In this document: in pieces, positions 35,294 to 43,000 of the stretch | Position numbering within the stretch: position 1 is the first letter of the stretch | How the letters are laid out: each line of letters opens with the position of its first letter | Source: Psychrobacillus lasiicapitis | GTDB taxonomy: Bacteria; Bacillota; Bacilli; Bacillales_A; Planococcaceae | DNA: 64,000 bases | NCBI RefSeq assembly: GCF_006861795.1 | Contig: NZ_VDGH01000003.1 | Span: forward strand, 1-64,000 | Direction: 5' to 3' | The notes under the pieces: model-generated | The model's database searches: none | Told to the model about the DNA's origin: nothing | Seen by the model: the letters and a program-made list of their open reading frames with translations, nothing else | Program-made: the position numbers and the translations under genes

Positions 35294-36043
35294 ATCGTAT
35301 GTTCTAATTGTAGTCACGAACAAGCCATCGGAAACTTTTGTGGAATATGTGGTGAAAAATTAGAAGAGCCGAGTGTTGTGGTGAAAAAAAGATCTTCCGC
35401 TCAACAGGTTGAACCGAATATCCATATAGAAAAGATTAAAAAGCAATCCAAAATCTACAGAACCTATTTTGTGCAACAATTAAAAAATCCTTCACGCGCA
35501 TTTGAACAAGGAGATAAGGATTTTACGAACGGGTTACTTAGCATTGTTTTGTTTGCCATTATGTACACCGTTTCTCTGTTTTTAGTTGTTAATCGAAATT
35601 ATTTTGGAGAGTCTTTAGGCTTTTTTCCTTTTTTCTTTCAGGTTATGCTGCTTGTATTCATGCTGTGTGGGATTGCGGTGTTTGCACTTTTTATTGCAAA
35701 TAACTTTTTTGGTTCCCCGAACTCAGTGAAGGCTATTGTTGGTTTTTATGGAGGACAGCTGTCTCCTGTTTTAGTAAGTGTTGGGCTGGCGTTTTTGCTG
35801 ATGATTATTCAATCTTTTACATATGGGCAGTTTGTATTAGTTGTAAGTTTTATATTTGCATTGTTTATTTTGCCGCTATACTTGGTTAGTTTTTTAGCGA
35901 CTAAAAAGGCGCCTGGCATGGATTCTTTGTACGGTTTTATTCTTTATATTTTGGTATTTGTTTTGTTGATGTTGATTTTGGTGACTATTATGGCCGGAAC
36001 GATGCTGGGGACTTATTTGGATCGAATGATTTATTTGATTTGA
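35294..36043 (+). CDS. zinc-ribbon membrane protein (YIP1-like), apparent ATC start
   Basis: About 249 residues. The true N-terminus appears to begin at ATC 35294, eight bases after AGGAGG: VCSNCSHEQAIGNFCGICGE is a complete CxxC...CxxC zinc ribbon that would be lost if translation began at the GTG at 35378. No ATG, GTG or TTG stands in frame near the ribosome site; the nearby ATG at 35299 is in another frame and meets a stop at once. A charged linker leads to five or six membrane helices (about 75-245) like those of Yip1-family proteins. Function unknown; zinc ribbon plus membrane domain is common in Bacillota. Confidence 0.75.
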   Translation: MVCSNCSHEQAIGNFCGICGEKLEEPSVVVKKRSSAQQVEPNIHIEKIKKQSKIYRTYFVQQLKNPSRAFEQGDKDFTNGLLSIVLFAIMYTVSLFLVVNRNYFGESLGFFPFFFQVMLLVFMLCGIAVFALFIANNFFGSPNSVKAIVGFYGGQLSPVLVSVGLAFLLMIIQSFTYGQFVLVVSFIFALFILPLYLVSFLATKKAPGMDSLYGFILYILVFVLLMLILVTIMAGTMLGTYLDRMIYLI

Positions 36044-36170
36044 TTGGTTGTTTGGGGTTTGTCTTGTTCGGAGGTTGGTTGGTCGCGTTCACTGCTTATT
36101 TTGTTACATTACACCATTTATTGGAATAAAGCTCTGCAGAGATGTTTCCTTCTCTACAGAGTTTTTTCGA

Positions 36171-36653
36171 TTACTGGGTCAGTTTTTCTCTCAGTTTTAA
36201 TAGCAAGCGTTCACGTCTTTTTTTGATACCGGGTATTGTAATGCCTGCTCGTGTTGCAGCTTGTTGAAGGGAGATTCCTTCGACAAAAATCCAGAGCAAC
36301 AGCTTCCGTTCATTTTCGGTCAAATTTTCTAAAGCGGTTCCTAGTTCTTCGTTGACGAAGCTTGTGACGAGCGACTTTTCCAACAGAATGGACAGTTTTT
36401 CATCTTCTACTACATCGATGTATTCTTCCTGATGTTTTTCCTTTTTTAGCTCATCCAGCATGGCTCCGTATATGCACCTATAGGCATACGGTGCGAAATC
36501 CCCTTTTGTTGCATCGAACTTTACCCAAGCTTTCCATAAGGCAATTCTTCCGGCTTGTTTATAAAGCTCGTGGTTTTTGTAAATATGCAATTTGCGAATG
36601 CAGGCAGAAATCATTGGTTCATATTGCGGCAGTACTTCTTCAAAGGTGTTCAC
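36171..36653 (-). CDS. small sigma-70-family RNA polymerase sigma factor
   Basis: 160 residues from GTG 36653 (AAAGGA upstream); the longer frame to 36746 has no ribosome site. Region 2 reads ELYKQAGRIALWKAWVKFD and GDFAPYAYRCIYGAMLDEL (about 30-75), the core-binding and -10 recognition part. Region 4 reads LTENERKLLLWIFVEGISLQ with a helix-turn-helix IPGIKKRRERLLLKL at the end. There is no region 1 or 3, as in small alternative sigmas. It lies downstream of, and on the same strand as, the ComK-like gene with a hairpin between. No anti-sigma gene is next to it. A competence or stress role is possible (inference). Confidence 0.85.
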   Translation of the reverse strand: MNTFEEVLPQYEPMISACIRKLHIYKNHELYKQAGRIALWKAWVKFDATKGDFAPYAYRCIYGAMLDELKKEKHQEEYIDVVEDEKLSILLEKSLVTSFVNEELGTALENLTENERKLLLWIFVEGISLQQAATRAGITIPGIKKRRERLLLKLREKLTQ

Positions 36654-36837
36654 TGTGCGTTCCTTTTGACTCGTGCACGGTTCAGTTATTCCTAGGTAGA
36701 TATAGAATATATGGATTTTCGTGAACGTACGAATTGGCATACGCACAGTATGTAGGCTGAAACTACATGTTTATGAGGAGGAAGTTATTCATTTGTTCGT
36801 ATCGAAAGTAGAATACTGCTACAAATGATTGAGCAGC

Positions 36838-36876
36838 AAAAAAGCAGACGAAGTTTTTTTCTTCGACTGCTTTTTC
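36838..36876 (-). terminator. terminator after the comK-like gene
   Basis: Stem AAAAGCAGACGAAG / CTTCGACTGCTTTT (with one A-A mismatch) and a 7-base T loop, 14 bp beyond the ComK-like stop. Confidence 0.85.
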
Positions 36877-36889
36877 TTTTCAGATATTT

Positions 36890-37372
36890 TTACTCTGAAT
36901 GCTCCATATTGCTAAATATACTGATCGCTGTATGTAATCTTTGTTGTTGTTTTAGTAATACATTTTTGGAGGCTTTTACGGTCAGGTGAATTCCGTTGTC
37001 AAATACGATTTGCGATTTTCCATTACCTAACTCGTTTACGTAGAAGTGATGATTAAATATCCAAACACACTCAATATCTTTGTATGATAATGTTGGGAAT
37101 GCACCGAACTCATTCGGATTAATGAGGATAGGTGTTTTCTGATTGTAATCCATGACTTCTTTCGTTGCTTTCATACGGCCCTCTATTGTAGAGGCATAGC
37201 GTATGCAAGCATTGTTAAGTAACTCCAGTACAGACACTTTTGAATAATGAATTCCGTGCGTTGTCGTGATTTTCGATTTGTTGCCATTCGTAAAATACGG
37301 TTCAACTGCTAATACTCTTCGATTAATCAACTTAGAATCTTTCTCTTTCAAATCGTTTTTCATTTTTTTCAA
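36890..37372 (-). CDS. comK: ComK-family competence transcription factor
   Basis: 160 residues, start TTG 37372 with AAGGGG six bases upstream (an ATG nine bases on is the alternative). The centre matches ComK: EGRMKATKEVMDYNQKTPIL, then INPNEFGAFPTLS, followed by the aromatic CVWIFNHHFYV and a beta-rich stretch ending in QIVFDNGIHLTVKASKNVLL. ComK of Bacillus subtilis is the master activator of DNA-uptake genes and binds AT-rich boxes in the minor groove. At 160 residues it is shorter than the 192 of B. subtilis ComK, lacking the C-terminal multimerisation/degradation tail, like the second ComK-type copies in related genera. Whether it drives competence is unknown. Confidence 0.82.
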   Translation of the reverse strand: MKKMKNDLKEKDSKLINRRVLAVEPYFTNGNKSKITTTHGIHYSKVSVLELLNNACIRYASTIEGRMKATKEVMDYNQKTPILINPNEFGAFPTLSYKDIECVWIFNHHFYVNELGNGKSQIVFDNGIHLTVKASKNVLLKQQQRLHTAISIFSNMEHSE

Positions 37373-37589
37373 GTTATTCCCCTTCTTTACTCCATTATTC
37401 CCCTCTCCTTCTACATATTATCAAATATAAGAAACTATGTATAGTTATAATTTACAAATAATAATAAATTTTTTGAAACTTTTGGTTCACTTTTATATGA
37501 GAGCAATTATTCAGAAAAGTTTGCACACAAGGTTATAAAAATAGTCTATACTATTATGAAACTACCAAACTTAAGGGAGAGGCAGCCAA

Positions 37590-39173
37590 ATGAAAAGGTT
37601 CTTCGTATTCTTTGCACTTATTGTTCTTTTATTTTCAAGTTTTAGTAGCGTCTCTGCTGCTCCTTTGTATAAGGATGTTGGAGATAATCATCCGGCAAAA
37701 GCAGAACTAGATTTTTTAGCTTCGAAAGGCATCATAGCCGGTGACCCCGGACGAACTTTCGGAGTGGATGCGGAAATTACTCGTTTAGAGGCTGCGGAAA
37801 TGATTGTGAAGTCTCTGGGACTTGATACATCGAGCCCAGTAGATCCGAATTTTACGGATGTGGCCGCTGACCACCCAAGCTTTCCAATCATGGCGACCTT
37901 GGCAAACAGCGGAATTATGAGAGCCGATGAGAATGGAGCATTCAATCCAGGTGCCCCTTTCACCCGAGGAGAGGCCGCTGTCTTTGTTGTAAGGTCTTTT
38001 AATCTGAAAGGGACATCCACGACGCCATTTGCCGATGTGTCACCGACTTATTGGGTTGCAGAGTCTATTAGTACACTGCAAGCAGTGAACATTGCAAATG
38101 GTTATCCAGACAATACTTTTAAGCCTTTGGCAAACATTACAAAAGCAGATTTTGCTGTATTTATTGCTCGGGCAATAAATCCCGAATTCCGAATTAAAAC
38201 ACCGGCGGTTCCCCCGGTTCAACCTGCTCCAACCGTTCCTGCTTCTTGTGAAAAGCCAAGCAAGACAAAAACAGTGAAAGTGAACGTTCAAGTTACATCG
38301 CTTTGGCATAAGCCAGGCATAGATAGAGCCGTAGATCGTCCTTCTATCTCTACTCCAGTAGACATTTCTAAATGGATGAAAACGATGAATCTCAAACAAA
38401 AATGGTGGCTTGTAGATAAAACGGATACGCAAGCGTTATTCGGAGATGAGGTCGTCGTCTTACAAAAAAGCGGCAAATGGTCCAAAATTGCAATCAAAGA
38501 CCAGTACGTGCCCTATCAAAAAGAAGGCTATCCTGGTTGGGTACCAACATCGCATTTATATGAAACTACAACGGATACGTCCAATTGTTCGATTGCTATC
38601 GTAAATGCAAAATCTTCTACTCTATATAGTGATACAAAGAAAAAGAATAAATATATAGATATCAGCTATACAACGATTCTTCCTGTTGTAAAAGAAGAAG
38701 GCGAATGGCTGCATGTGCTTACTCCTCAAAATGGCATCAAGTACTTGCCTAAAAAGGACGCAAAAGTACACAAAAATTACGCAGCAGTTCCAAAGCCAAC
38801 ACAAAAAGATATCGTAAATAGCGCCAAAATGTTCCTTGGCCTACCTTATCTTTGGGCAGGTGCATCCTCCTTTGGATTTGACTGTTCTGGCATCATTTAC
38901 TCTGTATATAAAAACCATGGGATTCTCATTCCTCGCGACTCGTTTTATCAAGCAACGAAAGGAACACCTGTCTCCAAAAGTAAATTAGAACCTGGCGATC
39001 TCGTCTTTTTTGCTGGCAACGGCGGAAAAGGAAAGGTGTATCATGTGGGATTGTATGTAGGGGATGGTAAAATGCTTCATGCACCGAACGCTTCGGATAA
39101 AGTGAAGATTGAATCTATTTCAGCTGGCGTTTATAAGCGAAACTATGCTGGTGCTCGGAGATATTTGGATTAA
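37590..39173 (+). CDS. SLH-anchored NlpC/P60 peptidoglycan endopeptidase
   Basis: 527 residues. Signal peptide 1-23 (FSSVSAA). Three S-layer-homology domains (about 25-85, 86-145, 146-205: YKDVGDNHPAKAELDFLA, FTDVAADHPSFPIM, FADVSPTYWVAESI) bind pyruvylated secondary wall polymer. Two SH3-like segments lie at about 225-400. The NlpC/P60 domain occupies 405-527 with catalytic Cys432 (FDCSG), His485 (YHVGLYVG) and a third residue near His497 (MLHAPN). It should cut the gamma-D-Glu-diaminopimelate bond of wall peptides. Ribosome site GGGAGAGG. Monocistronic with its own terminator. Note that it uses SLH while three other proteins here use SbsC-type domains. Confidence 0.93.
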   Translation: MKRFFVFFALIVLLFSSFSSVSAAPLYKDVGDNHPAKAELDFLASKGIIAGDPGRTFGVDAEITRLEAAEMIVKSLGLDTSSPVDPNFTDVAADHPSFPIMATLANSGIMRADENGAFNPGAPFTRGEAAVFVVRSFNLKGTSTTPFADVSPTYWVAESISTLQAVNIANGYPDNTFKPLANITKADFAVFIARAINPEFRIKTPAVPPVQPAPTVPASCEKPSKTKTVKVNVQVTSLWHKPGIDRAVDRPSISTPVDISKWMKTMNLKQKWWLVDKTDTQALFGDEVVVLQKSGKWSKIAIKDQYVPYQKEGYPGWVPTSHLYETTTDTSNCSIAIVNAKSSTLYSDTKKKNKYIDISYTTILPVVKEEGEWLHVLTPQNGIKYLPKKDAKVHKNYAAVPKPTQKDIVNSAKMFLGLPYLWAGASSFGFDCSGIIYSVYKNHGILIPRDSFYQATKGTPVSKSKLEPGDLVFFAGNGGKGKVYHVGLYVGDGKMLHAPNASDKVKIESISAGVYKRNYAGARRYLD

Positions 39174-39184
39174 CAGATTATTGG

Positions 39185-39218
39185 AAAGGGCTAAAACCGA
39201 ATAGGTTTTGGGCCTTTT
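39185..39218 (+). terminator. terminator of the NlpC/P60 gene
   Basis: Imperfect stem AAAGGGCTAAAACC / GGTTTTGGGCCTTT with loop GAATA, followed by TCTTT, 12 bp after the stop. Confidence 0.85.
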
Positions 39219-39384
39219 CTTTGCTTTGTGTTTTGTTTGTAGCGTTCGCGGGGGAGTTTGCCGTGTGGTCGGTGTGGTTTGTCGTGTTCGGAGGTAGTTT
39301 TGTCGTGTTTAGTAGAATTGCACTCTTTTATTCGAACGTTCATTCGTGTATATTTAAAATATACCAATTAAAGGAGAATAAATT

Positions 39385-39855
39385 ATGAACTCAATCGATT
39401 TAATTCTTTTAAATTTCAACGAAGTACGTAGAAGAAGTATTAAGATTTGGACATCTATTCCCCAAGAAAAATTACATTGGAAACCCGATGATGAAGCTAT
39501 GACTTGTATTGAGATGGTTAGGCATGTTCTAGAAAGTGAACATTACTACCATCTAGCTATCCAAAATCAAGGCAGTCTGGCAGCCTTTGATTCTCCTTTC
39601 GAAAAACAACCCTTTTCTACTGTAAATGCAGAATTGAAATTTGCAGAACCATTTAGAAATGACTTCATAGAAACTATAAAGTCATATTCTGAAGTAGATT
39701 TAAACAGTATTAAAATTGATCGTTCTGATTCAGGTTACATAAGAAGTTTGGGTGACATGTTGTTAAGAGTCGCTTATCATGAATCCGTACATACCGGTCA
39801 ATTGCTGGATTACTTAAGAATGGCGGGGGTTCCAAGAGTACGTATTTGGGATTAA
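39385..39855 (+). CDS. DinB/YfiT-family putative metal-dependent enzyme
   Basis: 156-residue four-helix-bundle protein. Three His ligands typical of DinB-like metal sites are visible: MVRHVLESEHYY near 47-54 and YHESVHTGQLLDYL near 133-142. The C-terminal HTGQ motif is the family hallmark. Members include bacillithiol/mycothiol S-transferases and damage-inducible proteins; the particular substrate cannot be read here. Own ribosome site (AAAGGAG) and a following terminator, so it is a single-gene unit. Confidence 0.88.
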   Translation: MNSIDLILLNFNEVRRRSIKIWTSIPQEKLHWKPDDEAMTCIEMVRHVLESEHYYHLAIQNQGSLAAFDSPFEKQPFSTVNAELKFAEPFRNDFIETIKSYSEVDLNSIKIDRSDSGYIRSLGDMLLRVAYHESVHTGQLLDYLRMAGVPRVRIWD

Positions 39856-39865
39856 TCTATCTTAC

Positions 39866-39895
39866 AGGCGTGATCACTTAGGTGATGCGCCTTTT
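39866..39895 (+). terminator. terminator of the DinB-family gene
   Basis: Stem AGGCGTGATCAC / GGTGATGCGCCT with a 3-base loop and a T-rich tail, 10 bp after the stop. Confidence 0.88.
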
Positions 39896-39996
39896 CTTTT
39901 TAGTTGCTATACATTTTAAGGTCAAATCTAAATTCATTAACGATTAATCCACCTCTTCCTTTAAAATCTCCATTTTTTAACAGTAAACTTCAAAAA

Positions 39997-40030
39997 AGAA
40001 ACAGCCGGGGAAAGGTCCCCAGCTGTTTCT
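39997..40030 (-). terminator. terminator of the S8 protease gene
   Basis: Stem AGAAACAGC-GGGGA / TCCCC-GCTGTTTCT with mismatches near the loop, followed on the minus strand by TTTTTTG, just past the protease stop. Confidence 0.9.
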
Positions 40031-40044
40031 ATAGAATTTCAAGC

Positions 40045-43000
40045 TCACACAGCTACAGGCATTGGACCTGCACCTGGGATTAGTGTGTCAATATTTGGTA
40101 CGTTGTACTCTGGTGTTGGCAGCTTCAAATCGAAATCTGGTGTAACAGTCTCTGGACCTGGTACTAGAGTTTCAGCGTTTGGTACAACAGATTTTAGCGC
40201 TGCTTCTTTCACTGTTAAATTGACAGTTAGTTCATTTTTACCGTATTTTACAGTGATAGCTGTGCTGCCCGCTTTTTTAGGTCTTACTAGACCATTTGTT
40301 ACGCTAGCTACTTTAGTGTCTCCCACTTTGTAAGTAGCTGCTGTTGTAACGTCTTTTTCAGTTGTTGTGCCATTTAATGTTGTAACTTCTTTAATGTTAA
40401 GAAGTACTTCTTTTCCTAGTTCTAAATCAATTTGTGTTTGATCTGCAACTAGTGACACTTCTGCTGCATAAACTGTTACATTTACTGGCACTTCATTTTT
40501 GCCATATTTAACAGTTATAGTTGTAGTTCCTGCATTTCTTGCTCTTACTAAACCGCTTGTTACAGAAGCAATCTGACCATTTGCTACTTTATAAGTTGCA
40601 GATGTTGTCACATTTTTTTCCGTCGTTTTTCCATTTGCTGTTGTTACTTCTGTAATTTTTAGTTGAGCTTCTTTTCCTGCTTCCAAATCAAGTTGTGTAT
40701 TATCCACAACTAATGATACTTCTGGTGCTGTAACCGTTACGTTAACTGTTAGGTTGTTTTTACCGTAGCTAACGTTGATTGTTGTAGCTCCTGCTGCTTT
40801 TGCTCTTACTACTCCATCAGTTACAGAAGCCACTTTACTATCTGCTACTTTATACTTGGCAGCTGTTGTTACATTCTTTTGCGTTGTTTTTCCATCTGCT
40901 CCTGTAGTAGTTTCTGTAATTTTCAGTTGAGCTTCTTTTCCAGGTTCTAAGGCAATTTCTGTTGTGTTTGCGCTTAGTGATACTTCCGGCTCTGTTACTG
41001 TTACATTTACTGTCACTTCTTTATTGCCGTATTTAGCTGTGATTGTTGTAGTTCCTGCAGCTTTTGCTTTTACTAATCCATTGCTTACAGTTGCCACTTT
41101 AGTATTTGCTGACTTATATGTTGCAAGAGATGTTACATCCGTGTTTTTTGTTTTGCCACCAGCAGAAGTGATCACTTCAGTAATTTTCAGTTGAGCTTCT
41201 TTTTGAGGCTCAAGGTTAAGCTCAGTTTTATTTACTTCTAGCGTCACGACTGGTTCTGTCACTGTTACATTTACTGTTACTTCATTTTTGCCGTATTTAG
41301 CAGTAATTGTTGTATCTCCAGCTCCGATTGCAGTTACTAAACCATTGCTTACAGAAGCTACTTTAGTATTAGCCGCTTTATACGTCGCTGCTTTTGTTAC
41401 ATCTGTCTTTTTCGTTTTTCCATCAGCCGTTGTAGTTTCTTCGGTAATTTTCAGTTGGAATTCTTTTCCTGCCTCTAGGTCAATTTGAGTTTTGTTTGCC
41501 GTTAAAGTTACGACTGATTCTGTAACCTTCACGTTTACCGTCACTTCATTTTTACCGTATTTAGCAGTGATTGTTGTAGTTCCTGCATTTTTAGCTGTTA
41601 CTAAACCAGCTTTAACAGAAGCTACTTTACTGTCTGCTACAGAATATTTTGCTGAGTTAGTTACATCTACTTTTTTCGATTTGCCATCTGCAGTTGTTGT
41701 TACTTCTGTGATTTTTAGCTGTGCTTCTTTTCCTTTTAGCAAGTCAAGTTCTGTTTTGTTTGCAATTAGCGTCACGCCAGGCTCTGTAACTGTTACATTT
41801 ACAGTAAGCTCATTTTTACCGTATTTAACTGTAATTGTTGTGCTTCCTGCGTTTTTAGCTGTTATTAAACCATCTTTGACAGAAGCAACTTTCGTATCTG
41901 CCACTTTGTATGTTGCCGCTTTTGTTACATCTTGTTTTTTCGTTTTGCCATCTGCTGTTGTTGTTACTTCTGTAATTTTTAGTTGTGCTTCTTTACCTTT
42001 TTGAAGATCAACTTGTGTTTTGTTAGCAGTTAATGTAACTCCTGGCACGATTACATCCGCATCTTTTACCGTTACATTTACCGTTACTTCGTTTCCACCA
42101 TGTGTAATAGTGATTGTTGTAGAACCTTTTCCTACTGCAGTTACTAAACCATTTGTAACTGTTGCGATGCTTTCATCTGCTACCACATACGTAGCTTCTG
42201 CAGTTACATCTGTATTTGTTGGTGTTCCTTCAGCAGGAGTGGAAGTTTCTGTAACAGCTAGCTGAGCTGTTCCTCCTACCTTTAAGTCAAGGGATGTCGG
42301 ATTTACAGAAAGCGTTACTACTGCATTTTCTTCTTCTTTTTCATAAATTAAAGCTTCCCCTACATTGCCTGCTGCATCTTTAATGATTACTTTCACAGAA
42401 TTAGTTGCTGCAGTTACTGGGAATGTGAACGATCCATCTTGCGCTAAATCGAAGTCTACTGCATTAGCTGTATCCCCGTTAACAATATAAGAAGCGTTTA
42501 GCTTGTCATTTAAGTCATATTCTAAACCATATAAATATAACTCTTCGTTATATTCAATATACTTGTCTGTTACTTTGCCTGTTGCTACTCCATCTTTCAC
42601 AGAACCTGTTACTGCTGGTTTCGTTGTTTTTACTACAACTGGTCCAACGTAGTCACTAACTACTCCTGAAGCAGCAAGTGCTGTAAAGTCAATTGTATAT
42701 AGACCATCTGGAATCGTTGTTGCCGGAGCACTGCCCCATGGCTTGTATTGCCCAGCTACGTTTAGTGTATATGATCCTTTTCCAAGTGAAGAACCTGCAT
42801 GTAAATAGCCGATGTAGCCATCCCCGTACTCTCCACCTTCAGGATTCATAATGTCCCAAAGCTCAATATAGTTTGTTGTTACATCGCCTGTTAATGTGAA
42901 TGAAAGAACAGCTGAATCTTTCACACCATCGCCGTTGAAGGAAAGATCCGTTCCAGAAATTTTCATATCTCTAATTTCTGTAGTAGCAACTCCACCAAAA

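Noticed and set aside
36750-36800. Small hairpin plus AGGAGG upstream of a 12-codon frame between sigma and comK-like genes
   Set aside because: Resembles a leader with ribosome site, but the frame stops after a dozen codons and no gene follows; too little to call.
37540-37562. Promoter of the NlpC/P60 gene with TTGCAC and TATACT
   Set aside because: The two hexamers are 20 bp apart, too far for a standard sigma-A promoter; not strong enough to list.
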